Shown one piece after another: positions 36,183-44,896 of a stretch of DNA of 64,000 nucleotides. Position 1 is the stretch's first letter; every line of letters begins with the position of its first letter. The DNA comes from Thalassospiraceae bacterium LMO-JJ14 (GTDB taxonomy: Bacteria; Pseudomonadota; Alphaproteobacteria; Rhodospirillales; Casp-alpha2). A program made the translations under genes and the position numbers. The notes beneath the pieces are model-generated. The model was not told where the DNA came from. It ran no database searches and was given only the letters and a program-made list of their open reading frames with translations. The stretch is taken from contig CP134604.1 in the NCBI GenBank assembly GCA_021555105.2, positions 2,294,001-2,358,000 of the forward strand. Reading direction: 5' to 3'.

Positions 36183-36645
36183 CACCGGCGCCTCCTGTGG
36201 CATCCTTCGGCACCGGATTTACATCCGTTGCCGCACGTCCGGCAAAGGCGCAGAAAATGGTCACGATACCGGCAAAGACCGTCATGCCGACGCCAGCCTC
36301 GACGAGAAGAATTCCAATGTGCTGACCATGGGTCGGTTCGTGCGAAAGAATATTGTAATCGAGGAATTTGCTACCCAGGAGCATGCAGACAACGCCGACG
36401 CCCGAATACAGCAGTACACCGAGCGAGAGCAACAGCCTTGTCAGCCATGAGGGCAGGGCCTTGCGTAACGTACCGAGACCGAAAATCAGACCATAAAGTA
36501 TATAACCGGAAGCGAAGATGACCCCGGCCTGAAAGCCGCCACCCGGCCCGAAATCGCCATGCCATTGCACATAGAGTGCAAACAGGAGAATGAACGGGAT
36601 CAGCAGCTTCGAGACAACACGAAGGACGCTTTTGCGATGCATCAT
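36175..36645 (-). CDS. mrpB: MrpB-like antiporter subunit
   Basis: A 156-residue, four-helix protein with the MrpB signature HGDFGPGGGFQAGVIFASG near residue 30. The last loop (GILLVEAGVGMTVFAGIVTIF) is also typical. It overlaps both neighbours by a few bases. Confidence 0.92.
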   Translation of the reverse strand: MMHRKSVLRVVSKLLIPFILLFALYVQWHGDFGPGGGFQAGVIFASGYILYGLIFGLGTLRKALPSWLTRLLLSLGVLLYSGVGVVCMLLGSKFLDYNILSHEPTHGQHIGILLVEAGVGMTVFAGIVTIFCAFAGRAATDVNPVPKDATGGAGDD

Positions 36646-37226
36646 GACTTCGGCCCTCCATCGCCGCTGCCCTTTTTGCGGCGTCTGTTACGTCCGATCA
36701 GGGTCAGAACACCGACGGCGGCGGTAAAGATGACGAAAGTCTCTCCCATTGTGTCGTAACCGCGGTAGCTGGCCAAAACCGACGTCACAACATTGGGCAG
36801 GCCGATTTCTTCCGCAGAATCATTCAGATATCGTGGCGCCACATGATTATGAATAGGCGCGCTTGGGTCGCCGTAGAGCGGCATGTCGATACTGCCGTAA
36901 ACCAGGGCCGCAAACATCAGCACACACACGAACAGTCCCTTGATCGTCCGCGTGCTCGGCGTCACGTTTTCACGATCAGACGTCAAAGCCAGCGTCCCGA
37001 TCATCAGCACCGTGGAAGCACCCGCACCGACGGCGGCTTCGGTGAAAGCGACATCGACAGCGTCCAGGATGACGTAAAGCGTGGCGCCCATCAGCGAGTA
37101 GATACCGCTCAGCATGACGACCGCGAACAGATTGCGGATACGCGCAATGGCAATGCCCGTGATCGCCATGATTACCAGTGTTGCCACGTTCAGCAGGTCA
37201 GAAGTGATGACTTCTATATTCATCAA
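36642..37226 (-). CDS. Stand-alone MrpA C-terminal-like subunit (DUF4040 / MbhD-MbhE-like)
   Basis: A 194-residue membrane protein. Its first half (LSGIYSLMGATLYVILDAVDVAFTEAAVGAGASTVLM) is the DUF4040 domain that forms the C-terminal part of MrpA in classical antiporters and MbhD in membrane-bound hydrogenases. The second half (RGYDTMGETFVIFTAAVGVLTLIG) matches the MbhE / MrpB N-terminal region. In this cluster it is a separate gene between MrpG and MrpB, which is the Mbh-like arrangement. Confidence 0.85.
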   Translation of the reverse strand: MMNIEVITSDLLNVATLVIMAITGIAIARIRNLFAVVMLSGIYSLMGATLYVILDAVDVAFTEAAVGAGASTVLMIGTLALTSDRENVTPSTRTIKGLFVCVLMFAALVYGSIDMPLYGDPSAPIHNHVAPRYLNDSAEEIGLPNVVTSVLASYRGYDTMGETFVIFTAAVGVLTLIGRNRRRKKGSGDGGPKS

Positions 37227-37582
37227 TCGCCCCCGACAACGGTCTTGGTCTTGCGGGCAAGTTCGCGTTCTTCATCCGTGTCGACTTCCGGCAGCACATC
37301 GTGATTGATGGCGGCACGCGCCAACGCATATGTTGCGGTCGGGCTAGTGAAGAAGACGAAAATCAGGATCAGCACCAGTTTAGCGCTTACCAGCGTGAAG
37401 CCGGCCTGAAACATCAAACCGACGAACACAAGACCGATACCCAGTGTATCGATCAGCGATGCTGCATGCAGCCGCGCATAAACATCTTTCAGTTTGAGGA
37501 TTCCGTAACCGCCGATCAGGCAGAACACGATCCCGCCGACAATGAAAGTCCAGCTCACGACATCGAGGATCTGGTCCATCAA
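37223..37582 (-). CDS. mrpG: MrpG antiporter subunit
   Basis: A 119-residue, three-helix protein with the MrpG/MnhG pattern LIGGYGILKLKDVYARLHAASLIDTLG and LVLILIFVFFTSPTATYALARAA. Its start overlaps the mrpF stop and its stop overlaps the next gene by 4 bp. Confidence 0.93.
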   Translation of the reverse strand: MMDQILDVVSWTFIVGGIVFCLIGGYGILKLKDVYARLHAASLIDTLGIGLVFVGLMFQAGFTLVSAKLVLILIFVFFTSPTATYALARAAINHDVLPEVDTDEERELARKTKTVVGGD

Positions 37583-37869
37583 ATGTCCCCCGCCGGGTCG
37601 CCGTCGTCACCATGCCCCATGTCGGAATATGTAACGTATTTGGTGACGGCAATGGTGCCGATGAAGTTGATCAGTGCGTAGACCATGGCGAGGTCAAGAA
37701 ATTCCGGCCGCCCATCGACGAATCCGTAGATGGCGATCAACATGACGGATAGCGTCCCGAAGATATTAACGGCCAAAATCCGATTATAGATGCTTGGGCC
37801 GATCAGCGCGCGCACGAGAACCAAAAGCATGGTCACGACAACACCGGCAGCAGCGGCGGTGAACATCAT
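37579..37869 (-). CDS. mrpF: MrpF antiporter subunit
   Basis: A 96-residue, three-helix protein typical of MrpF: VRALIGPSIYNRILAVNIFGT, DLAMVYALINFIGTIAVTKY. ATG 37869 overlaps the mrpE stop (ATGA); an upstream in-frame start at 37917 is inside mrpE and unlikely. Confidence 0.9.
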   Translation of the reverse strand: MMFTAAAAGVVVTMLLVLVRALIGPSIYNRILAVNIFGTLSVMLIAIYGFVDGRPEFLDLAMVYALINFIGTIAVTKYVTYSDMGHGDDGDPAGDI

Positions 37870-38363
37870 GAACCCGGACTCCCGATTTGCGGCACGGGAT
37901 CGCCGACGAGCTTGCACACTTTTTCGTTCATCTCGCCGGTTCTGAGACCGTCGGCCGTATCGTCCATGATTGCATGCACGACGATATAACCGTCTTCAGC
38001 CGCCAACGAAACCGTACCGGGCGTCAGCGTAATCGAATTCGCATAAATTGTTTGTCCTAACTCATCGGACTGGCTAGCCGGAACGCTGAGCACCTGTGGG
38101 CGTATGCCCCCGCAAAGGATTGCCCTGGCAACCGCTATGTTGGACATAACGATTTCTTTTAATAGCCATGGAAAATACGTCAGACCGGGCAGGGTCAGAT
38201 GTATCGGGTGGCCTTCGTGGTCAACGATATCCAAGCGCCGTGAGATCAAGACGCATAAAGCGATTGAAGCGACACCTAGGATGATAATCAGAGTCAGCCA
38301 GTACCCCGATAAAAGAACCCAAAATCCCGCTAATGCAGCAGCCAGTGCAATGGCTTGAAACAC
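37866..38363 (-). CDS. mrpE: MrpE antiporter subunit
   Basis: A 165-residue protein with two N-terminal membrane helices and a cytoplasmic domain, as in MrpE/MnhE: FPWLLKEIVMSNIAVARAIL followed by YANSITLTPGTVSLAAEDGYIVVHAI. It is the first gene of the ten-gene cluster. GTG 38363 has AGGGGAG just upstream. Confidence 0.92.
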   Translation of the reverse strand: MFQAIALAAALAGFWVLLSGYWLTLIIILGVASIALCVLISRRLDIVDHEGHPIHLTLPGLTYFPWLLKEIVMSNIAVARAILCGGIRPQVLSVPASQSDELGQTIYANSITLTPGTVSLAAEDGYIVVHAIMDDTADGLRTGEMNEKVCKLVGDPVPQIGSPGS

Positions 38364-38477
38364 ACATGCTCCCCTTTGTGCCGTCCCTTGAACGCCCTCG
38401 GCTTGAAACCGAATTACCTTGTACCCATACGGGTTTAGCGCTTTCCTTTAAAAGCAATTTAAGGGGTGGGACTTACA

Positions 38478-38951
38478 GTGACCAGCAGATTTTTAACGAT
38501 ACGGCGACCAAAAAGACATTTTTCAGTTCCACTTATGCTGATGGTGGCATTCGCAGCTATTCTCGCGACCGTATCCGAGGCCGGCACGCCTGTCGTGAGT
38601 ATAGAAACGCCGACCGCCCGGCATGAATTTAAGGTTGAAATCATGCGCACAGCCGAAGATCGCGCGCGCGGCTTGATGTACCGCATGCACATGGATACTG
38701 ATCACGGCATGCTTTTCGATTTCGGAAGCACCGTCATCGCGCGTATGTGGATGAAGAACACATATATTCCGCTCGATATGCTTTTCATTCGAACTGACGG
38801 TACGATCAGCAACATCGCCCGCAACACCATCCCGCATTCGACGGAGGTGCTCAGCTCGGACGGTGAAGTCCGCTATGTGCTCGAAATCAACGGCGGAATA
38901 TCGGACCAACTCGGCATCTCTGCCGGCGATGTCGCCAAACTTCCCAAATAA
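38478..38951 (+). CDS. Exported DUF192 family protein
   Basis: A 157-residue protein with an N-terminal signal sequence (basic start, hydrophobic LMLMVAFAAILATVSEA, likely cleavage after SEAG) and a DUF192 domain: RTAEDRARGLMYR, GMLFDFGSTVIARMWMKNTYIPLDMLFI and a closing YVLEINGGISDQLGI. DUF192 proteins are small beta-barrels of unknown function. GTG 38478 follows TGGGA; an in-frame GTG at 38466 is an alternative. Divergent from the mrp cluster. Confidence 0.88.
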   Translation: MTSRFLTIRRPKRHFSVPLMLMVAFAAILATVSEAGTPVVSIETPTARHEFKVEIMRTAEDRARGLMYRMHMDTDHGMLFDFGSTVIARMWMKNTYIPLDMLFIRTDGTISNIARNTIPHSTEVLSSDGEVRYVLEINGGISDQLGISAGDVAKLPK

Positions 38952-38958
38952 GGAAAAA

Positions 38959-40938
38959 TTACTCTGCGCTATCGATAGCTCTTGCGGATGGAAACAGTAA
39001 CTTGATTTCCGTGCCGACGCCGATCTCGCTGGATATTTCCAGTTTACTTTCATGCAGATCCATCAAGGCACTGACGATCGGCAGCCCGAGACCAGTCCCT
39101 GGTGTTTCCTTGGTCAAAGGATTCTCGATACGCCCGAACGGCGCCAATGCAGTATCGGTCTCATCAATATGGAAACCGCATCCTGTATCCTTGATCGAAA
39201 CACATACACCGCCGTCCTGTACCCTGAAAATCATGACATTGATGGCACCGCCCTCGACATTGAATTTTTCGGCATTTGAAAAAAGGTTGAACAGAATCTG
39301 CGCCAGCGCGCGCGGGTCGGCATACAGTTTTTGCGCATCTTCACTAATCTGTACATTGAAGCGGATCTGCCGTTGCGAGAAACGATGCGAAAAAAGGCGC
39401 TCAGACTGCATGACGGCCTCACGCAGATTAACATCCCTTTCTTCAAGCTTGAACTTGCCGGCTTCGATCTTGGAGAGATCGAGCAAATCGTTAATCAGAC
39501 TCAGCAGATGTTGGCCACTATTGTGAATATCCCCGGCATAATCGATATAGGACGCGTTGCCGACAGGGCCGAAAAGCTGTTCCGAAATGATATCCGAAAA
39601 TCCGAGAATGGCATTAAGCGGCGTTCTCAGTTCGTGGCTCATGTGTGCAAGAAATTCGGACTTGGCACGGCTTGCCTGCTCGGCTCGTTCCTTTTCCCGG
39701 CGCAGCGCTTCTTCGGCTTCGATCAGACTGGCGATATTCCGCCCACCACCACGGTATCCGATGAATGCCCCGAATTCATCAAACACCGGCTTGCCGCTGA
39801 TGGACAGATGGATCTCGTTCCCTGCATCTGTCATGCGCGAATATCGGACATCGCTGAAGCTCTCGCGATTATTCAGAATGTCCTCAAAAGAACGCAGCTT
39901 CTTTTCACCGAAGCGGGAAGGGTTGGTTTCACGATGCGTGCGGCCAATGTGCCCCGCAGCAGACAAACCCGTCACCGCCGGATCATCCACCGATATGTAT
40001 GTATATCTGAGACCGGCATCCATCTCCCAGAACCAATCCGCCGCCGTGCTTGAGAAATCGAGCAGCCTTTGTTGACTGTCACGAAGTGCCATTTCGGTCA
40101 TTTTTTGCGGCGTGATGTCGTTCGACATCGTGATCGTACTTCCGTCTTCGAGCTTTGCTTCGTTGATCAGGATGGTCATCCCGTTCTGCCTTGAAATCTC
40201 GAAGGCACCGCGCGGATTTCTGTGACGGTCCAGGCGGCTTTTAATCCAGATGTCGCGGTCCTCCTTACTGCCAATCAATTCATGGTCAGCGAGGGCATTC
40301 AGGTGATCTTCAAAACTGACACCGAGTTTTGTATGTTCAGGTACCGCGGCATTCAGACGCAGGAAGTGATCGTTGTATAGAACCAGCTGGTCCTCACTGT
40401 CCCAGATCGTGAAAATACAATCCAGAGAATTGATCGCGGTCATCAGGACATTTTCTGCAGACTTAGCCTTGGCCTCTGTCTGTACCCTTTTGGTGATATC
40501 GGCGGCGACACCGTAGTAACCATGAAATGCGCCTTGTGAGTCGAAGACCGGCCGCCCTGTTGCGGAAATTTCCCGGACTTCACCACTGCTGTGCAGTCGC
40601 GTATAACGGAAATTCCTGAACGGCCGGTGCGCTTCCAGATCGTCAAGATGACAGCGCCATTCCGGTGAATTCAGATCATCGGCCGAAAGCTCTGCCCGGG
40701 TCTTGCCAAGCTGATCCGACATCGGGATGTCGACGGATTCAACAACTGCCGGAGACATGTAGGTAAAGCGGTGCAGTTCGTCCGTCCGCCAGAACATTTC
40801 GGAGGACATAAGGCCGATAACGTCATAGAAGCGTTCGTCTTCATCGATCTTGGCACGCAGGCGCGCGTTTTCCGCGCGCAGGGACTCGACCTCCGCCAGA
40901 AGCGATTTTTTGGACTTTGTCGAATTTCCCCCAGGCAT
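38959..40938 (-). CDS. Cytoplasmic PAS-domain sensor histidine kinase
   Basis: A 659-residue kinase with no membrane helix. An N-terminal coiled coil (about 5-35) precedes three PAS domains (about 40-150, 165-275 and 290-405), then HisKA with the phosphoacceptor in FLAHMSHELRTPLNAILG and HATPase_c (NLFSNAEKFN, DTGCGF, GTGLGLPIV). Multiple PAS domains suggest sensing of redox or small molecules. No response regulator adjoins it. It lies 46 bp downstream of glnS on the same strand. Confidence 0.92.
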   Translation of the reverse strand: MPGGNSTKSKKSLLAEVESLRAENARLRAKIDEDERFYDVIGLMSSEMFWRTDELHRFTYMSPAVVESVDIPMSDQLGKTRAELSADDLNSPEWRCHLDDLEAHRPFRNFRYTRLHSSGEVREISATGRPVFDSQGAFHGYYGVAADITKRVQTEAKAKSAENVLMTAINSLDCIFTIWDSEDQLVLYNDHFLRLNAAVPEHTKLGVSFEDHLNALADHELIGSKEDRDIWIKSRLDRHRNPRGAFEISRQNGMTILINEAKLEDGSTITMSNDITPQKMTEMALRDSQQRLLDFSSTAADWFWEMDAGLRYTYISVDDPAVTGLSAAGHIGRTHRETNPSRFGEKKLRSFEDILNNRESFSDVRYSRMTDAGNEIHLSISGKPVFDEFGAFIGYRGGGRNIASLIEAEEALRREKERAEQASRAKSEFLAHMSHELRTPLNAILGFSDIISEQLFGPVGNASYIDYAGDIHNSGQHLLSLINDLLDLSKIEAGKFKLEERDVNLREAVMQSERLFSHRFSQRQIRFNVQISEDAQKLYADPRALAQILFNLFSNAEKFNVEGGAINVMIFRVQDGGVCVSIKDTGCGFHIDETDTALAPFGRIENPLTKETPGTGLGLPIVSALMDLHESKLEISSEIGVGTEIKLLFPSARAIDSAE

Positions 40939-40984
40939 TTATGACCCTTTTGAAAGCCCAAGCGGGATTGGCAATAAAACGAAC

Positions 40985-42682
40985 TCAGCCCTTTGACTGT
41001 ATTTTGGCCCACGTATCTCGAAGTGTCATGGTTCTGTTGAAGACCGGAGCCGTGTCGGTGCTGTCCGGGTCCTTGGCAAAATAGCCCAGCCGTTCGAACT
41101 GCATCGCTTCACCCGCTGCAAATTCTATCAAAGTCGGTTCCAGTTTGCAGCCTTTAAGGATTTGCAGGCTGTCCGGATTGAGCGTCGAGACGAAATCTTC
41201 CTGGCGCCCTGGATTGGGGTCCGTGAACAAGTGATCGTACAGACGCACTTCGGCATCGACGGCATCGATATCGGATACCCAGTGCAGGGTTCCTTTCACC
41301 TTTCGTCCGTCGGGCGCATCGCCACCCTTTGTTTCCGGGTCATAGGTGCAGCGCAGTTCGACAACTTCGCCGCTGGCGTCCTTGATGACATCCGTGCAGG
41401 TGATGAAATATGCCCAGCGCAGCCTCACTTCGCGGCCCGGCGCAAGACGGAAGAATTTCTTCGGTGCATCCTCCATGAAATCGTCATGCTCGATATAGAT
41501 TTCGCGGCCGAAGCTGACGGTCCGCGATCCTGCGGCCTCGTCTTCAGGGTTGTTGACGGCGTCGAGCGTCTCGCTTGTGCCTTCGGGATAATTCTCGATC
41601 ACCACCTTCAGCGGTCTGAGGACGGCCATCCTGCGTTCGGCCACCTTGTTCAGATGCTCACGGACACAATGATCGAGAACCGCCGGTTCCACGGTGCTGT
41701 CGGATTTGGTAACCCCCAGGCGAGAAACGAAATCCCTGATCGCGAAAGCCGGAATGCCGCGGCGGCGCAGGCCGGAAATCGTCGGCATGCGCGGGTCGTT
41801 CCAGCCTGAAACATGGCCTTCGCTGACGAGCTGTGTCAGGCGGCGCTTCGACAAAACGGTGTATGTCAAATTCAATCTGGCAAATTCGTACTGACGCGGC
41901 CGGGCAGGGACCGGCAGGTTATCGATGAGCCAGTCGTACAGCGGCCGGTGATCCTCGAATTCCAGAGTGCACAGCGAATGCGTGACGCCTTCGATGGCAT
42001 CGGACTGACCATGCGCAAAGTCATACGTGGGATAGATGCACCATTTATCGCCGGTGCGCGGATGCGGTTTGTGCACAATGCGGTAAATCACCGGATCGCG
42101 CAGGTTGATATTACCCGACGCCATATCGATTCTGGCCCGCAGCACCTTGGCGCCGTCGGTGAATTCACCGGCTTTCATACGCGTGAAAAGATCGAGGTTT
42201 TCCTCAACGCTACGGTTCCGAAAGGGGCTTTCGCGACCCGGCTCCGTCAGCGTGCCGCGATATTCCCGTATTTCTTCGGCGTTCAGGTCGTCGACATAGG
42301 CCTTCGCGTTTTCGATCAGATGCACGGCCCAGTCATACAGCGTGTCGAAATAATCCGATGCATGACGGGGCTCTCCGTTCCATTTGAAGCCGAGCCAGCG
42401 GACATCCTCTTCGATGGCATCGATGAATTCCTGCTCTTCCTTGGCCGGATTCGTGTCGTCGAAACGCAAATTGCACGTGCCGTTGAACTCGGCGGCGACA
42501 CCGAAATTCAGGCAAATAGATTTGGCATGACCGATGTGCAGATAACCGTTCGGTTCCGGCGGGAAGCGGGTGACCACGCTTTGCGTTGTGCCGTCGGCAA
42601 GATCGGCGCGCACCCGTTCGCGGATGAAATCGCGCGGTTCCGGCGCCGTTTCGGTTTGAGTTTCGCTATCGTTCATCGACAT
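40985..42682 (-). CDS. glnS: Glutaminyl-tRNA synthetase
   Basis: Class I aminoacyl-tRNA synthetase of 565 residues charging tRNA-Gln directly. HIGH motif at 49-52 ([10 protein letters not shown]), the GlnRS/GluRS Rossmann segment [14 protein letters not shown]-type VLSKRRL, and a C-terminal two-barrel anticodon-binding domain from about 340 on ([18 protein letters not shown]). The N-terminus lacks the YqeY-like extension. Many Alphaproteobacteria rely on GatCAB instead, so its presence marks the lineage or an old transfer. Confidence 0.97.
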   Translation of the reverse strand: MSMNDSETQTETAPEPRDFIRERVRADLADGTTQSVVTRFPPEPNGYLHIGHAKSICLNFGVAAEFNGTCNLRFDDTNPAKEEQEFIDAIEEDVRWLGFKWNGEPRHASDYFDTLYDWAVHLIENAKAYVDDLNAEEIREYRGTLTEPGRESPFRNRSVEENLDLFTRMKAGEFTDGAKVLRARIDMASGNINLRDPVIYRIVHKPHPRTGDKWCIYPTYDFAHGQSDAIEGVTHSLCTLEFEDHRPLYDWLIDNLPVPARPRQYEFARLNLTYTVLSKRRLTQLVSEGHVSGWNDPRMPTISGLRRRGIPAFAIRDFVSRLGVTKSDSTVEPAVLDHCVREHLNKVAERRMAVLRPLKVVIENYPEGTSETLDAVNNPEDEAAGSRTVSFGREIYIEHDDFMEDAPKKFFRLAPGREVRLRWAYFITCTDVIKDASGEVVELRCTYDPETKGGDAPDGRKVKGTLHWVSDIDAVDAEVRLYDHLFTDPNPGRQEDFVSTLNPDSLQILKGCKLEPTLIEFAAGEAMQFERLGYFAKDPDSTDTAPVFNRTMTLRDTWAKIQSKG

Positions 42683-42833
42683 ACCGGCCCGTCATTGTCT
42701 GTCTTGTAAAGCTATAGAGGTCCCCGAATGCTTACGCATCAATCGGGTGTGTGCGGTGTATGTCTGCCAAAAATGCGGGGAAAGTGAAAGGAAAAGCGAT
42801 GTCTGGGGAAAGGCAGGGGCTGAAATCAGCCAT

Positions 42834-42868
42834 TAAAAAGCCCCGGCCTTATGAAGACCGGGGCTTTA
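42834..42868 (-). terminator. Strong terminator of the 27-aa small-protein gene
   Basis: AAAGCCCCGG (42837-42846) pairs perfectly with CCGGGGCTTT (42858-42867) around an 11-base loop. Read on the minus strand the stem runs into TTTTTA. It lies 26 bp after the small gene's stop. Confidence 0.85.
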
Positions 42869-42893
42869 TAAAGCGATGATCATGAGAAATTCC

Positions 42894-42977
42894 TCAGAAC
42901 AGGTGAACCACAACTGCGAGAATAGCGACTGCACCGACGAAGGAACCCATGACCGTGTTGAAGACTTGATAATCCAT
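42894..42977 (-). CDS. 27-residue single-pass membrane small protein
   Basis: The minus strand encodes 27 residues: a short polar start MDYQVFNTVMG, then a continuous hydrophobic helix SFVGAVAILAVVVHLF, then TGA. TTTGGAG lies eight bases before the ATG, and a textbook terminator follows 26 bp after the stop, so the unit has every part of an independent gene. It is below usual gene-finder length limits. The size and form recall small oxidase or transporter subunits (CydX, KdpF), but I see no specific match and no partner gene nearby. Confidence 0.7.
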   Translation of the reverse strand: MDYQVFNTVMGSFVGAVAILAVVVHLF

Positions 42978-43070
42978 GGTAGGCACTCCAAAAGAGGTTA
43001 AACGTTGTTGAGAAACTCTCTCTACGCCTGCACCGGATTCCACACCATCGCTTGTTTTGCTAATCAGTTA

Positions 43071-43083
43071 TGCGTTAAACGCA
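43071..43083. promoter_or_regulatory. 13-bp palindrome TGCGTTAAACGCA
   Basis: Perfect inverted repeat (TGCGTT, A, AACGCA) about 95 bp upstream of the small-protein start. Possible operator; no known family assigned. Confidence 0.35.
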
Positions 43084-43170
43084 TGGCTAAGCAACCATTC
43101 AGTTGACCGCAGGCATTCGCTGAGTCGCTTGTCTGTATTGGCTTACAGCCACCAATGGTTTGCGCGCTCC

Positions 43171-43190
43171 GGTGTGATCCACATCACACC
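43171..43190. promoter_or_regulatory. CRP/FNR-type palindromic operator
   Basis: GGTGTGATCCACATCACACC is a perfect inverted repeat with 8-bp arms and a 4-bp centre. It contains TGTGA-N6-TCACA, the consensus of CRP, and is one base per arm from the FNR/FixK core TTGAT-N4-ATCAA. It lies about 195 bp upstream of the small-protein start and 200 bp upstream of tRNA-Pro. Confidence 0.6.
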
Positions 43191-43388
43191 TGAAATACGA
43201 CCTTGCCATGCATCAGATGGATGCCAGGGAGGCGTTTTCGGACGCAAATAGAGTGAATAAAATCAGCTTAAATTGACGCGGCATCGTACAATTTGCACAG
43301 CCGGGCAGGGATATTTCCGCCGGCCCGGCGTTCAGGGCGAAATGGACACTTGCTAAAATTCATCCGAAACCATAGGTTTCGCGCGCGT

Positions 43389-43465
<77 letters not shown>

Positions 43466-43477
43466 TTTCTCCGGAAA

Positions 43478-44470
43478 TCAGCCGCCGACGTCGATCACGC
43501 AAACACCTGCTGCGGCGTCGGCCTCAATCATTTCGTGCGCTGAAACGACCCCCTCCAGTGTAAACGGATGATGCGCGGCGACGCGGTGCTTCAAGTGCCC
43601 TTTGGCGAGCATGCCGTTGATGGCAGCGAATATCTCGAGGTGTGTCTGCTTGGGCAGGGAATAGATGGTGAATGGCCGCATGGTGATGTTCTTGAACATC
43701 AAGGGCAGAAACGGCAGCACCGGCGCCTCGACCGCATCCGAGCTGTAGGCCGTAATCACGCCGTTGCGGGCGACGATTTCCGGAAACAGATTGACGTTGG
43801 CGCCGAAGGCAACCTCGGAAACCCGATCCACACCGCGTCCGCCGGTCAGTTCCAGCACCTTGGCGGCAACATCGTCGGTCTTGTAATTGACCACGTGATC
43901 GGCGCCGAGTTCCTTGGCATAGATCTCGTTTTCCGGCTTGCCGACCATGGCGATCACCGAGGCTCCGCCCAGCTTCGCCATCTGCACGGCGTAGGAACCG
44001 ACCCGTCCGGCGCCGCCGGAAACGAGGATCGTCTGCCCCTCGATCGGGCCGTCTGAAAAGATGCTGTAATACGCCGTCACCGCCGGCACGCCCATGCACG
44101 CACCATCCAGAAGCGATGCCTGATCCGGCAGCTCCGGCGCCATATAAGCGGGGAGCGTGCAGTATTCGGCAGACGTGCCCATGGGGCGCCCGGCCTGTGC
44201 GCCGAAAATCCACGCGTTTTTACCTATCCGGTTCGGATCGATGTTGGAGCCGACGGCATCGATCACGCCGGCGCCGTCGTTGCCTGAGACGATCGGCGAG
44301 AACGCCGGCAATTCGCGGCCGCTGGCGCGGCGTTTCGCGTCGGTCGGATTGATGGCCGAGAAAGCCGTTTTCACGCGGACCTCGTCCGGTCCCGGCTCGA
44401 CCTTGTCGATTTCCACCATGTGCAGCACGTCTTTTGCCGCGCCTGCTTCGCTGAACTGAATTGCTTTCAC
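43478..44470 (-). CDS. Zinc-free MDR-family NADPH:quinone oxidoreductase-like protein
   Basis: A 330-residue medium-chain dehydrogenase/reductase. GroES-like N-terminal domain (VKAIQFSEAG, AFSAINPTDAKRR) and a Rossmann domain with SGGAGRVGSYAVQMAKLGGASV for NAD(P)H. The structural/catalytic zinc cysteines are absent, as in quinone oxidoreductases (QOR). GTG 44470 has GGGGAAG upstream, matching where homology begins; the longer frame to 44524 is not used. Divergent from the NDUFS4-like gene. Confidence 0.87.
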   Translation of the reverse strand: MKAIQFSEAGAAKDVLHMVEIDKVEPGPDEVRVKTAFSAINPTDAKRRASGRELPAFSPIVSGNDGAGVIDAVGSNIDPNRIGKNAWIFGAQAGRPMGTSAEYCTLPAYMAPELPDQASLLDGACMGVPAVTAYYSIFSDGPIEGQTILVSGGAGRVGSYAVQMAKLGGASVIAMVGKPENEIYAKELGADHVVNYKTDDVAAKVLELTGGRGVDRVSEVAFGANVNLFPEIVARNGVITAYSSDAVEAPVLPFLPLMFKNITMRPFTIYSLPKQTHLEIFAAINGMLAKGHLKHRVAAHHPFTLEGVVSAHEMIEADAAAGVCVIDVGG

Positions 44471-44587
44471 GCCGTCTTCCCCCGTATTCGTCGTGTTGCC
44501 ATGTGCCCAGGCCCTGAAATCCATTGCCTTCGGCGATTTCTCGCGTATCTTTCAGAGACTATATTGGTTCCAGCGGAGAGTTTTTCC

Positions 44588-44896
44588 ATGCCCGATGTGC
44601 GTATCTATCAGCCGACCAAGACTGCCATGCAGTCCGGGCGCGCCAACGTCAAGAAATGGATCCTCGAATTCGAGCCCGGCTCGCGCAAGGAAACCGACAC
44701 CCTGATGGGCTGGACCGGATCGCGCGACACCCGCGGCCAGGTCCGCATGAAATTCGACAGCAAGGAAGATGCGATCAGCTTCGCCAAGAAAAACAGCCTG
44801 ACGTATCACGTCTCCGACCCGAAAAAGCGCAAGATCAAACCGAAAAACTACGCCGACAACTTCGCCTTCGGCCGCAAGACCCTGTGGACACACTGA
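44588..44896 (+). CDS. NDUFS4-like NADH dehydrogenase accessory subunit (ETC_C1_NDUFA4 family)
   Basis: A 102-residue homologue of the mitochondrial complex I 18-kDa subunit NDUFS4. The pattern VRIYQPTKTAMQSGRANVKKWILEFEP, LMGWTGSRDTRGQVRMKFDSKEDAISFAKK and PKNYADNFAFGRKTLWTH is diagnostic. In Alphaproteobacteria it associates with the peripheral arm of complex I. GGAGAG precedes the ATG. The stop overlaps the next start (TGATG). Confidence 0.93.
   Translation: MPDVRIYQPTKTAMQSGRANVKKWILEFEPGSRKETDTLMGWTGSRDTRGQVRMKFDSKEDAISFAKKNSLTYHVSDPKKRKIKPKNYADNFAFGRKTLWTH

Larger units (their letters stand above)
42978..43388. other. Regulatory intergenic region upstream of the small-protein gene and tRNA-Pro
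   Basis: About 410 bp containing two palindromes (43071-43083 and 43171-43190) and the promoters of the minus-strand small protein and the plus-strand tRNA-Pro. No other ORF is supported. Confidence 0.5.

Noticed and set aside
30829-38363. Cluster considered as complex I (nuo) or a membrane-bound hydrogenase
   Set aside because: MrpE, F, G and B are present, and no NuoB/C/D/I, NiFe or Fe-S subunits occur.
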